Assembly: GCA_001792895.1 (NCBI GenBank)
Contig: MARA01000006.1
Span: 1,178,001 to 1,242,000, forward strand
Length of the DNA: 64,000 bases
Source: Lentinus brumalis
Taxonomy: Eukaryota > Basidiomycota > Agaricomycetes > Polyporales > Polyporaceae
Reading direction: 5' to 3'
Shown: one piece after another, positions 1 through 11,218 of the stretch
How the letters are laid out: every line of letters begins with the position of its first letter
Numbering within the stretch: the first letter of the stretch is position 1
Made by a program: the position numbers and the translations under genes
Notes under the pieces: model-generated
Told to the model about the DNA's origin: nothing
The model's input: only the letters and a program-made list of their open reading frames with translations
The model's database searches: none

Positions 1-1400
1 CGGCAACTACCGAGGACCGCAGCGGGCAACCTCAACTGAGACTTCGTCCTCGGATTGCATATTGATACCAAGTCTCACCGCCGCGGGCTCCAGTCGACAG
101 TGAGTACTAGTGAGTCATGACAATAAGTTCTGCTGAGTGGGCATGAAACGCACCAGGAGGGCTTTTGCTTGGTCCCATCGCGACCCACCACTGTCCCACG
201 AGCCGCCTACAAAACACCATGGGCACTGACTGCAGACAAGACGTGGGCGGCGTCGCGTATATGCATGTCAATTCGGACAATAAACGTCGTCCCGTATTTG
301 GTCATCAGCACGCTCAGGTGTCTTCACGACGCGCCTTCAAGCTTCAGCTTCAGGCAACGCGAGCCGCCGAGAACAAATGACAGTTGCCGACGCTGTCGTG
401 GTTTCCCTCGCAGCGGAAGGTATCATTGAAAGACGGTGAATGTGGCTTAGCGAGCTCAATGAGTCACGCTGCCTTTTGTTATATCCTGCCCGTTAGTCTG
501 ATGTGTTTGATGCACTCACAGCGATACTGTACATCCTGCCCTCGAGGAACTCGTCGCCCTATGTATCTATCGGCTGCAGTATTCCCTCGTGAAGAAGATG
601 TTCCGTCAAGTTACAGTTCCTAACTTCATCGACTTCCTCAGCACAACTGCCGCGCAGGTGTACCGAACCCATGACGGGAGGTCGTCGTCATGCGGAGGGA
701 CTGTCGTCATGCGGAGGGACTGTTCACCGCTCATATACTACCTGTTCTGATGATGCTGGCAGCTTTTGAGAGAAGGTGCAAGGGACGGGATCCCGAGTCT
801 GGCCGTTTCCGCACGGCGGGACGCACAGTAAGTGATCCATCTCACGAGCCGCCCACAAAACGCTATAGGCAGTGTCTGGAGAGCAGACTTCGGCCGTTCG
901 TCGCATGCTCATTACAAGGACACAAAAGCGATGTAGCACACGAGGTCTCCAGCACGCATCCGGTCTTCACACGACGCGCGCCGAGAGGCTGTCTAGCTAC
1001 GACAGAAGGCCAGGGGGATCACTGCTCCCGACGTAACAATTGTCGCAGCGGGCCGTTGAGTTTTGTGAAACCCCGAGCATTCGGACTCGAGGGCGGCTTG
1101 CAGTGCCCAGCTGCTCGTGGGCCCTCAGGGACGCTCGCACAGGGCGGTACAGCCCGTGGTTAACCGAGTTCCAGGCGCCATGCTGGCTTTTGTTCCCCAC
1201 AATGTTTCTATCCGTTAGTTTGACTTCTTTGATTCGGAAGGTATGAGCGCACTCACGAGCTCAGACTTCCCGTCCAGAGCGGCGTCCCGTAGACAATACG
1301 CTACACTTAGAGGTTGGCTGCGCGTGGTCACCGTCGACCAGTGTCGTCTCGGTCTTCTCAATACATACCGAGATCCTGAAGACTGATACTCAGGATTACA
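1..1400. other. Region without a supportable gene; diverged internal repeats
   Basis: I see no credible gene here. Two segments about 660 bp apart look like diverged copies of each other: around 195-240 and around 845-890 both contain ACGAGCCGCCYACAAAAC followed by similar bases, and around 300-350 and 940-985 share a CTTCAC(AC)GACGCGC core. This suggests an old duplication in decayed sequence at the edge of the kinase-like array. Confidence 0.4.
684..721. repeat. 19-bp perfect tandem duplication
   Basis: The 19-mer starting GTCGTCATGCGG occurs twice head to tail (684-702 and 703-721). It lies in non-coding sequence and looks like a recent slippage duplication. No function is implied. Confidence 0.8.
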
Positions 1401-1429
1401 AGATAACATGACATTGAAGACGCGGGACG

Positions 1430-1625
1430 CTCAGACGGCGCGCGGCATATCCTGCGAGTTACGAGGAAGAGAGTGCTGAGGGACAGCAGGAGGTGTCGGC
1501 AAGGCGGGCAACCCCGGCGGACAATTTTCATCGTACGCCTCACCTGCTCCACGCTCCACAACTTCGCCACCGATACAACGCAGTATCAATTCCAGGCAAA
1601 GTGGTGCTGAGGCTCGCTGATCTAT
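1430..1625 (-). pseudogene. C-terminal remnant of a kinase-like paralogue
   Basis: On the minus strand, two adjacent frames give a VRRTMKIVRRG-like stretch and then GLPALPTPPAVPQ. Together these match the C-terminus of the intact copy at 7013-8388, which reads (V)IRTATYVRRGLPALPAPAVPP. The frame changes within the match and no upstream kinase motifs are found nearby. I read it as the tail of a decayed, additional member of the tandem array. Confidence 0.5.
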
Positions 1626-1709
1626 TCGCTCTGAAGACGTTGAATAATGGGTATCGTAGCGGTTACATGAGCTAACGACGAGCACAAAACAGAGTGCACA
1701 CACATAAAA

Positions 1710-3057
1710 TCAGACAACTGCACTCCGCACTTCATATGTGGGTATGGCGGGAGTCTTCCTGAGAATCCACCTGACAGTACGGTACATATGACGGACAAAA
1801 TGGAAGGGCCTCGCCAATAAGAACTCATCGCGATAGACGTAGCGCGAGCGCAACCTCCACTGTGAGAGCGATCCTAGCAACTGCTCGAAATGTTGCATGG
1901 CTTGCTCGATGGTGGGACGGTCGCCCGGCTCCTGACGAGTCATCTCATCTACAAGTGGTTGCATGAAGCCCAAGGACCGGCTTTCCTGCATATGCGCCGT
2001 GAAATAAGTAGACGGGACATACTGACAAGACGACGGCGACACACCTGCATGAAGTCCTCTCGGATCATGTTTCCGAGGTGGTAGATGTCGACCTTGAACG
2101 GATCGCAGTCCCCAGGATAATTCTTGTATTCTGGCACACTCTTGTCTCCCCCAAGACAAGGCGAGCGACATGCGGCTCTCCAGGGGAGAACTTGGTCGAG
2201 AGCCCAAAGTCAATGATGTAGTACCTGACGGGATGGTCGGTGCGGGTGTATTGCTTGACTTCGCGCTCGGGATCGACGTAACTCTTGTCCTTCCAGACGG
2301 GGTGAGGAACATCCGATAACAATGGCATGGGGTCCATCATGATGTTGAATATCTGGATGTCGCTGCGTGCGACATCGACCAGTCAGCATGTCAGCGTAAA
2401 GAGAGCGATTGACTGTCCCACCAGTGGGCAACACCACAGCGATGGGCGAAGCGGAGGCCCTGCATGCAAGGTTGAGTCTTACGCCACGCCATACGAGGGA
2501 GAAACTCACCTCGAAGATTTGACGGAAGCACTCCATCACCTCTCCAACTGTGGAGAACCTTACGGCGTGTACGCGGCTTAGGTACGGCATTACAAAGAAA
2601 GCGACCTTGTAGAGAGGCGATTGCAGGACCTCGTAGACGAAGTCCGAGTGGTTCTCCGGATCTGAAGCGTTGGGCTCTTCGTAAAAGACGCGAGTAATTT
2701 GAAGCTCAGTGGGTGTCCGCTCCGTCCATATCTGCTTCAATACGACGATGCGACCATCTGAGATCCGCGTCGCTTGTATGGTGGTCAATCTCTGTGGGGA
2801 GCTGCCTCAGCGTGATGGACATAACATGTCATACAAAGACTTACGATTGGAGGTAATCCGTCCTCGCAAAGAAAGCGGTCCTGCTTCGTCTTCAGCCAAG
2901 ACGGCTCCCAGTCAGGGCTGTATCGAGGGCGCAGTCTGTATCCCTTTTCCTCCAGGAACTTGTAATGATCGCGCCAGAAGAACTCGGCATTACTGAGCCC
3001 TCCATCCATGTTCTTCCAAAACATGGGGTCAGAGGAGTGGTCCGCGCGGGTTGTCAT
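1710..3057 (-). pseudogene. Kinase-like array copy A, frameshifted
   Basis: Same five-exon plan as copy B downstream. Exon 1 (2845-3057) encodes the conserved FWRDHYKFLEEKGYRLRPRY segment, and exon 2 starts at 2791 with RISDGRIVVLKQIW, whose lysine fits the kinase VAIK position. The catalytic loop is split by an intron (HC|DIQIFN) and the metal motif is IIDFGLS. Near 2146 one base is missing relative to copy B, at the GGDKSVPEY stretch. The frame is lost there, but the rest (KVDIYHLGNMIRE..., then DRPTIEQAM...FVYRDEF-like tail to the stop at 1710) continues intact in the shifted frame. Either it is a young pseudogene or the base is an assembly error. Confidence 0.75.
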
Positions 3058-3355
3058 GGTTCGAAGAGGAGGGGAAGGCAAGGTTCGATGCAAGACCTGG
3101 CAGCATCATCGTGGAAGCAGCATGAGAATGTTGCCAGCTGTTTGGTCCGACCCTTGTCCGATTGTGGGTCCCCGTGTGAAGGTGCCCACATGGGCGAGCC
3201 GCGCAGACATGGCGCTCATCGCTGCCGTGCGCTCCGTCGCATCTTCATCCTCTTCCGTAATTCCTGCGCTGGTGACGGAATGCGTTGACAGTACTTGAGT
3301 TACAAGGCCCTGGGAGTACCACTTCTTCGTAGGCTGTGACAATGGGGAAGAGACC

Positions 3356-3362
3356 TATATAA
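3356..3362 (+). promoter_or_regulatory. TATA-like box
   Basis: TATATAA lies about 97 bp upstream of the ATG at 3459, a plausible core promoter position for the plus-strand gene that follows. Assigned from sequence and position only. Confidence 0.45.
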
Positions 3363-3458
3363 TGCTCGTCCAGGAAGCTTAACGCTACTCATCCTCAAAC
3401 CCGCCTCTCTACTCCTCGCCTATCCGTTCTACACTCGCGACAAGCTCCCCCGGCCGCG

Positions 3459-4857
3459 ATGGCAGAACTCGCTGGACCCGTCATCAAAGTAGTCATCGCC
3501 CTCGGCTCTCACATCTCCCCTTCCATGATGGTCGAGAAAGCTTCGCGGAAGGAGCTGGAAGCTGCCGAACTCATCAACAAGGTTGCAAAGTTCGTCAGCC
3601 ATGCAGACTGGGAGGTGTACGAGGACCTGGTGGCCACGTAAGTACCATGTCACCCATCGCTTTATCACTGTGCGGCTCGACTGGCTGAGCTTCAAACCTT
3701 CACAGGACGGGTCAATGGAAGCGCGATGCACTTCAGACTTCCTGGTCTGCCGTGCTCAAGGACCCTTTTACCGTTACCTTGACTGCGCACAAGTATCTCG
3801 GAGCCGCGCGCGATCTTGTCGTAGAAAGTCGAGTATGTACAGTACTTCCTCGGCGATATCACGCATGAATGAGAGTGCTGATAGAACGGCCATTGACAGA
3901 GGATATCAGCCCGGGCACTCAAAGAGCAAAGTCGCCTGAGTCAAAGTACTAATTTATTATCCGTCCCAGGGGGACATCACGCTGGTATTGGTGAGCGTGT
4001 AAAGTGCAGCAGATTCGCGGGAGAGTGAGTGTAGTTGATCTCGTACTGCACAGCTCCCGCTGGTCCGGGCACTATCGGCGCCCCTCAGGGTCTGCGACCC
4101 CACGAGATGACCGCTACCCAACAAGGAAGAGACTTGATCGTGCACTTTGACGGCCTAAAGCTCGTAGTCGAACGTCCCACCAAACTAACACTCCAGTATG
4201 ACGGTGAGTATATAAGCACATTAGAACATATTATCTTGGGTGGCTGACTGTCGCTTGATCGTCATACCAGGTTGCGGAGTAACGGTTCACTTTGAACATC
4301 CGGGGTCCGGTGACTCCGTCGGTCTGCAGAATGGATTGAGGAAGACCTCCCCGGCCAGAGGTACTTCGAAGAAGCGGTCTCGGCCACGAAGAGCTGCCGT
4401 GAAGCGGCAGTCCGAGTCGCCTTTGATGCGTATGTTACCAGCTGCCTTCCTCATTCCTTTGCTGTGGCTGACGACCTTGTTGTGTGGGAAGTCTCCGGGA
4501 CCGCCGAGCTCGTCCCTGGTACGTACCCTCGAACAACTTGAAGGACTCCCATTTGGGAATTGATGGGCATTGCTCGGAATAGCTACCCCAGAACAGGTCG
4601 ATCCAGAAGCTCAGCATTATACCTCTGGAGTTTCCGCCGTTATAGAAGGCGCTCCTAAGGGCCTTGCAGTGCGCTTCAGCACCATGGAACTGAAAGCCAT
4701 AGCGCCGAGCGACGGCAGAATCGACATGGAAGATCACCTTGATCAGGACCACTCCGGCTCGGAGAATGACAGCGTCGAAGACAGTGGTGAGGAAGATGGT
4801 GGCGAGGATGACGATGCTTCCTTTGTGAGCGCCATAAGTGGCGAAGATGACCAGTGA
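3459..4857 (+). CDS. Unknown protein with acidic C-terminus, 320 aa
   Basis: Phase-consistent model of seven exons: 3459-3637, 3706-3832, 3900-3930, 3970-3990, 4054-4203, 4330-4518, 4592-4857. The protein begins MAELAGPVIKVVIALGSHIS, has a central IEEDLPGQRYFEEAVSATKS segment, and ends in an Asp/Glu/Ser-rich tail (SGEEDGGEDDD...GEDDQ). I recognise no domain. Intron 3 is only 39 nt, but it has a perfect TACTAAT branch site. Intron 5 (126 nt) is longer than usual and is the weakest join; a minor exon could be hidden in it. The last exon could alternatively splice at GTGAGG near 4785 and continue to about 5050. The gene lies between kinase-like copies A and B on the opposite strand. Confidence 0.6.
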
Positions 4858-5424
4858 GTTCACTCCAGCCTTGGAGGAGATGCGTACCAGCGAGGTAAGT
4901 GACCGTGCTGCCAGATACCCTGTTTGCCACTGAGCCATTGCCTTTCAACAGGGTGCGACATTGTCCGCAGACCCCATGGCTGAACGGAGCAACGCTGCAC
5001 GAGTTGCCGTCCTATTCTCGGGTCTGGGTGCCAGCCGATGTACTCGGTGAAATTGTATTACGATATGCTGCAGAGGTCCCCACTCTGTGCGAGTAACTGG
5101 AGGGGACATGGACTATGGACGTTTCATTGACTCTATGCTAGTCTGTGTATATTTGCTTGTGACGTAGTCGGAACGGTTCTCGGTCTCGATTGATTATGAT
5201 TTGGTCAGCCGTAGCCTCCTCGAGGAACTCCCGTTGGGATAATGCGCTCTCCAGTATCCATTGACTGTCCATTACTTATTCCATGCCGAGCATCATATGA
5301 ACGCTGTGAACTCTAGTATCACTCGATGACAACCTTCACGCTGTTCGGAAGCAGACAGCATGGCACGGAAGTAAACACAACGATTCGAAGTGTACCATAT
5401 AGATATGATTGATCAGCGGCATCT
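4858..5424. other. Intergenic region between the unknown gene and kinase-like copy B
   Basis: About 570 bp. It may contain an alternative 3' exon of the upstream gene (a GTAAGT donor near 4894 and an acceptor near 4950 are visible), but nothing else is supportable. Confidence 0.4.
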
Positions 5425-6787
5425 TCAAGGCATAAGTTCGTATGTAGGTATGGCGGGAGTCATCGTCGTCAACCACCTGATGGTTCGGCAGATATGTCGG
5501 ACGGCGCGGAAGGGTCTGGCGAAGAAGAGTTCATCGCGATACACATAGCGAGAGCGCAACGTCCACTGGGAGAGAGATCGTAGCAACTGCTCGAACTCTT
5601 GCATCGCTTCCTCGATCGTGGGACGGTCGCTCGGCTCCTCGCAGGTCAAGCTGTCTACGAGCGGTCGCATAAAGCCCAGAGAACGACTTTCCTGTATGAC
5701 CACTCTATGCTCAGCAACGACATGGCGTACCAGAGAGGAGACTCGGTGACATACCTGCATGAAGTCCTCTCGGATCATGTTACCTAGGTGGTAGATGTCT
5801 ACCTTGAATGGATCGCAGTCTCCGGGAGCATCAGCGTACTCGGGCACGCTCTTATCGCCCCCGAAGACAATCGGGGCGATGTGCGGCTCTCCTGGGGAGA
5901 ACTTCGTCGAAAGCCCGAAGTCGATGATGTAGTACCGGACGGGATGGTCTGTGCGCGTGTATCTTTTGACCCTGCGCTCAGGATTGACGTAGCTCCTGTG
6001 CTCCCAGAGGAAGTGAGGGACTTCAGATAGCAGCGGCATGGGGTCCATCATAATGTTGAATATCTGGAGGTCGCTACGTGCCGCAAAGCCCATCAGTCGA
6101 GAGTCTTAGCATGAGGACGTCTGTCTCACCAATGCGCCACATTCTGCCGATGGATGAAGAGGAGCCCCTGCGTGGCATGGTGAAACGTCGAGTCGTACGC
6201 CACCGTGGCGTGAGCGAGTATCTTACCTCGAAGATTTGGCGGAAACACTCCATGACCTCGCCGACGGTGGCAAAATTGATGTCGTGTACACGCATCAGGT
6301 ACGGCATGACGAAGAAGACTACCTTGTAGATGGGTGATTGCAGAGTATCGTAGACAAAGACCGAGTGGTTCTTCGGATCCACGGCGTTGCGCTTGTTGCA
6401 GAAAAAGCGGGTAATCTTCACCTCGGTGGGTGTGTTCTTCGTCCAGATCTGCTTCAGAACGACGATGCGGCCGTCTGAGATACGCGTTGCTTGGATGGTG
6501 GTCAATCTCTATCGGGGTTGTCTGAGCCTGCTGGACCTGGACGTGGCATCCTGATTGCAGTCGAAAGGACTTACAAACGGAGGGAATCCATCCTCGCATC
6601 TAACGGGACTTTTCCCCGACTTCAGCCAGGACGGTTCCCAGTCAGGACTGTAGCGATGGTGCAACCTGTATCCCTTCTCCTCTAGAAACCTATAATGATC
6701 GCGCCAGAAGAACTCGGCATTGCTGAGCCCTCCCTTCATATGCTTGTAGTAGAAAGGGTCAGAGGAGTAGTCCGCGCGAGCTTGCAT
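5425..6787 (-). CDS. Kinase-like array copy B, intact, 372 aa
   Basis: Five exons, phase-consistent: 6575-6787, 6227-6508, 6130-6167, 5755-6073, 5425-5691. The fold is kinase-like. A lysine at residue 90 (RIVVLKQIW) fits the ATP-anchoring VAIK lysine, the catalytic loop reads AHCD179LQIFN184, the metal-binding motif is IIDFGLS with D229, and a helical C-lobe follows (DIYHLGNMI...RPTIEEAM). No glycine-rich loop is visible, and about 50 residues separate the catalytic Asp from DFG, far more than in ordinary kinases. The N-terminal 71 residues (GGLSNAEFFWRDHYRFLEEKGYRL) are a family-specific extension. Substrate and activity are unknown. It is the best-preserved copy. Confidence 0.82.
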
Positions 6788-7012
6788 GGTTCAAGGAGGA
6801 GGGAAAAGTTCAATGGAAGTCCGACCGCTCCATCTGAAGCTGTTGCTCGTTGTTTGGCTCGACCGTCTTCGCCAAATGCGCATTGTGGGTGCTCGTGCGA
6901 ACCACCAACAGCGCGAGCGCGGACGTGATGCCGATTCGACAGTTGGCGAGCGACAAGGAAAGAGCAGGAGACTCGTCTCGATAAAGAACTCTTCCAATAG
7001 ATTATATGGGGA

Positions 7013-8388
7013 CTACAGGCTTCCTCGCGGGGGAACGGCAGGTGCAGGCAGAGCGGGTAGCCCTCGTCGGACGTACGTCGCGGTACGGATGACATGCCGG
7101 CAGGCCCGATACATCCTACCTACGAGGAACTCGTCGCGGTAGACAAATCGCGACCGCAGCGTCGACTGCGAGAGGGACAAACGCAGCTCTTCGAAGCGCT
7201 TGAAGGCCTCGTCTATCGTCGGTCGCTCCTCAGGAACCTTGCGCGTCATCTCCTCAATGAGCGGTCTCAGGAAGTCTAGGCTGCAGCTGTTCTGCAAAAG
7301 ACGGTCAGCATTCGTGGCAAGCAGGAAGTCGAGACGCGAAGACGCACATCCACGAACCACTTTCGGATCATGTTGCCGAGACAGTAGATGTCAATGGCGA
7401 ACGGATTGGATTCAGCGCGCGAGGGGTCCTTGTATTCGGGAACGGACTTATCGCCGCCGTACGATACTGGTGCGACAAGTTCCTCACCAGGAGAGAACGT
7501 ACGCGACAGGCCGAAATCAATGATGTAGTATCTGGTAGGACATTCCGTGCGAGTGTGCTGCTTGACCTTGCGCTTGAAGTCGTAGCTTCGCTTCGGGAAG
7601 CTGGGATGGGGGATCTCCGAGAGCAGCGGCACGGGATTCATCAGGATGTTAAACAACTGAATGTCGCTGTACGCGCTGCATCAACGAGAGCAAGAGGTAA
7701 ATGAGTCGCGACGTATCTCACCAGTGTGCGACGAGGTTATGGTGCATGAATTGCAGACCCTGTGCAGATAATGTACATATTATGGATCGTGGAGCGGAGC
7801 GATGCCAAACTTACCTCGAACAACTGACGGAAGCACTCCATGGCCTCTCCGACAGTAGCGTACTTGTGTTTGTGAATTCGGATAAAATGAGGCATGATGA
7901 GGAAAACGATGTTGTCATCCCAAGGCGGCTGGATGGCGTCGTATAGAGGTATGGCGTAGTTACGGGGGTCGGATGCGAGGGGTTCTGAGGAAAAACGGCG
8001 CATTGTGCTCTCTTCCCAGGGGGTCGATAGCTTCTTTACCCTCTTTATAGTGACGATGCGACCGTCTGATATTCGAACCGCATCCATGATCGAAGAGCGC
8101 TACGGCGACGACGGTGAGCAGCTGCAGAAGCAGACCATATATGTGACCCAAAACACAGCTCACAATTGTCGTCTCGCCATCTTCGCACTGGAACCACAAC
8201 TTCTTGGACTTAACCCACGATGGCTGCCAGTCTTCTCGGAACCGAGGGCGAAGCATGTAGCCTGCATCTGCTAGCCATCGCTGGCGGTCCCTCCAGAAGT
8301 ACTCATATTCGAGAAGGCCGCCATCGAGATTCTTCCAGTACAGGGGATGATCTTTGTGTGGGTCGTCTTTCGGGGGCGGGGAGTCCAT
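7013..8388 (-). CDS. Kinase-like array copy C, intact, 381 aa
   Basis: Five exons: 8164-8388, 7815-8099, 7722-7759, 7348-7666, 7013-7291, all phase-consistent. It has the same architecture as copy B: an N-terminal FWRDRQRWLADAGYMLRPRF segment, RISDGRIVTIKRV with the putative ATP lysine, an HC|DIQLFN catalytic loop split by an intron at the same codon as in the other copies, YYIIDFGLSRTF, then GGDKSVPEYKD and a C-lobe ending GLPALPAPAVPPRGSL. Conserved intron positions show the copies arose by DNA duplication, not retroposition. It is diverged from B along its whole length, so the duplication is old. Biological role unknown. Confidence 0.82.
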
Positions 8389-9233
8389 AGCGAGGAGACA
8401 GTAGAGGAGAGAAAGAGAACGGAGTTCAGGGAACGAATGACGAGCTGCGTTATCAGCCCGATAGCGTGACTACAGGGTCTTTTGTTTTGGAAACCTACGG
8501 GCCCGTGGTGCTCGAATTCGCGGAACTAGAAGCTTTGAAGTGAACACTCTCAGATGTCCATGACTTCGCGACCAATACAAGACAGTATCCAAGAACAACA
8601 CGACAGCGTAGCGGACTCGCGCTGGCTTCCTCACTCGTTAGGAGTTGACATCCTGGGTATTTTCCGATACGGTCTCCGGCAGACAGCGAAGGAGCCTATG
8701 TGTTCCAGGGCCGGCTAGTTCCAACCAGAGTACAGCACGAGATCAGAGAGGGGACTGCAGTCAGGATATCCGCCATATAAGAGCTAGCCAGAGGATGCAT
8801 AGAATGGACGGAGGCCCGAGGGAATCAGAGGAGTCGTACAGATCATGACGGCAGGAGGAGGACAGTTGTGGGCGCGCGTGGGAAGGCGCCAGCGCTCCGT
8901 AGACCTTCGCTTTCCGGCGGACTCTCACGTTCACAACAACTCCTCTACTTCCTGCCCTGATTCCATGTCCTTCGTATCGACCTGTTACAACAGTATCCTC
9001 CGTCTTTGTTCCAGATACACGGACATCGCTTGCACTGCCCTCAATGCCGCCGCATCCGAAGGGGCTCGATATTGTGTATACTCGTTACCCGGACGACCGT
9101 CTTCGAATGGGATTCCAATAAGTGCCATGGCGCAAGTTCTTCAGAAGACATAAGAGCACATGTACGCAGTCGGCGTTGCTACAAACAACCCCACCCAGAC
9201 CAACCTCACCGACTTGCAGGCTTCCTTGTCGAA
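8389..9233. other. Shared upstream region of divergent genes
   Basis: About 845 bp between kinase-like copy C (minus) and the plus-strand gene at 9234. An open stretch upstream and in frame with the 9234 ATG runs from about 9006, so the true start could be earlier. Otherwise I see no gene. Confidence 0.4.
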
Positions 9234-9246
9234 ATGGGACGAGTAG
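9160..9246 (+). promoter_or_regulatory. Overlapping upstream ORF (28 codons)
   Basis: ATG at 9160 opens a 28-codon frame (MYAVGVATNNPTQTNLTDLQ...) that ends with TAG at 9244-9246, 13 nt past and out of frame with the proposed main start at 9234. If the transcript begins upstream, this could repress translation. It could also be a real exon of an unmodelled gene. Confidence 0.3.
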
Positions 9247-10811
9247 TATCTCATGAACCCTCTGCTCTATCCTCTTCAGAAGGGGACCAGTCTAACAATG
9301 GCTCTGTCAAGGCCAGGTGGGTTGCGTCGCCCAATACATGTAACTGATGCTGACTGCTTGACGTATAGCCCTTGGCAAGCTCATGACGAGACGTTCCCTA
9401 CGCCCAACTCCCTGCTCAACGCACCGCCTCTCGTTCCCGAGCTTACCGTTGACCACGCCGCAGCGCACGAGCTGATACATGGCCCTCAGCTCATTGTGCC
9501 GGAGCGGATTCCGACTCCTGTCTTTGATCCTAGACTCCGAGGCGATTTTCTCACCCGTGAGTAGAATGCGTCGCCCCCATCAATCATCGTGATTGACCTG
9601 ACTTGCGGTCAGGCTATAACTTCCCTCGAGCAAAGGACGACCACGCTCTCCAGGCGCTTGGGACCATGGGTCGCCGGCTGAAGCGTCGTGGGGCACTCGC
9701 CGTCAAGGACCTGAAGATTCAGATGCGGGGCGCGTTGGGGAGCCACTTCAAGTTTCCCAGTTTCCGAGACAGTAGTAGACACGTCTCCGCTCCTTCGGCC
9801 ATCAGCAGCTCAGGTCATAGTCGTTCTAGCAGCAGCTCTCTTGCCCAACACTCCCCACTCAACTCCCGTCCTACGCATACCCGGTCTGCGAGTCACAGCT
9901 ATGCCCACGATCTGCTGTTCCGCGAGTCCACCATGAAAGGATGCGACTGCGCGGTGTGCGATCTTGTACTTCGACGTTGTCATGAACTGCGCGACAGTTC
10001 GCTCCCTGGGACGCGTTTGCTTGATCCTTCGACCACACCTCGTCCTACGCCAAGCCACCCCGTCAGCCTGACTGCACTCCATGATGCACTCTACGGTGAC
10101 CCTAAGAGTCACGGTGTCTCCGAGTCGTCCAGTGCGCCAGCGGAGAGCGTCGAAGCTCCGGAGGCTGGGGAACGACTCAACAAGCCGCTGCCCGATGTAC
10201 CCTATCTTCCCGCCGAACCTTCGTCGGGACATTATCCCTCGCCCAGTGATGAGACGACATCATCTCGTGACACCTCCCTCGACACTGCCGACCACAGCGT
10301 GCGGAGTCGCTCCGTTCGTCGTGTTCCCGTCCCGCAGGAGAGCGACTCGGAACCTGAGCCGAAGTCGCGCGATGCTCCCAGTCACAAACTTGGGTCTCCC
10401 TCAGACCTCAGTGACGTGGTCTGCGACCTCGATGGCTACGACGAGGCGGCGAACCACCTGCGGCTGCAGGTGCTCGGAGCCATCAACCACCAGAAGCGGG
10501 CATTCTGGTGTGCAGACCCGGCCAACTGGAGTACGGTGACGTTGGTAGCCACCAACAACCCGGATAACCGGAGCAAGTTGCGTATGGACGACCGTCCTGC
10601 AGACGCGCGGTCAGCCAGCGATTGTTCGGATCCATCTGATAACCTCTCGACCGTATACGACGGGCAGCAGTGGATGCTGACTCCTGTCCTTCCGGAGGAC
10701 GACGACTACCACCCGTCACGGTTGACTAGTCGTCGGGCTCGCAACCGTAAGGTGCGCAGCCCGCCGGACGGCGAAGGTGGGACCCGCTGGCACCCTGGTG
10801 TACGTAGTTGA
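9234..10811 (+). CDS. Unknown Ser-rich protein, 489 aa
   Basis: Three exons, phase-consistent: 9234-9316, 9369-9556, 9613-10811. No known domain. The middle is serine-rich and probably disordered (HSRSSSSSLAQHSP, SSRDTSLDTADHSV). A short cysteine-bearing segment (GCDCAVCDLVLRRC) could bind metal, but it is too short to assign. The C-terminal part has a more ordered block (GYDEAANHLRLQVLGAINHQ) followed by acidic and basic low-complexity sequence. The start is uncertain because the frame stays open upstream to about 9006. Confidence 0.65.
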
Positions 10812-11218
10812 TATATACCTTTGGGACAACATGATCATCCCTGTCGCTGCACTTGGTCTCACAGCCTTAAACATTGTGGTTCGACTGCATGACCGTTCAG
10901 TGCGATCTCAGTTTAGTTCCTCATTATTCCTCATTGTTGAACTCGAAAACCAGGTCCGCATACAAAAGTTGCTACCCGGCGGGCGGCGTTGAAATTGACG
11001 GGTAATTCGATGCTCGTCAAGCACGGATACAAACCGCTTTTGGGACGCCCCAAAGTTACATACCCACAGCAGATCAAAACAGTACATCCAGAGAAAAGGT
11101 ACAACAGCGATGTATACAGTGTCCTGCGAATACTTCCGAGAGCCCTATTGCGTCAGTAAGGTGATAGTCGTGAACAAATATCGTCATCATGATCATGTCG
11201 TTAAATGGTCATCGCCCG
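10812..11218. other. Intergenic region, nothing recognised
   Basis: About 400 bp between converging genes: the plus-strand Ser-rich gene and the minus-strand kinase-like copy D. I see no gene, and no repeat beyond simple composition. Confidence 0.5.

Noticed and set aside
4435..4938. 167-codon minus-strand ORF with hydrophobic stretches resembling membrane spans
   Set aside because: It is antisense to the plus-strand 320-aa gene and has no start, splice context or family match. The hydrophobic look comes from the complement of an Asp/Glu-rich tail. Not fully excluded.
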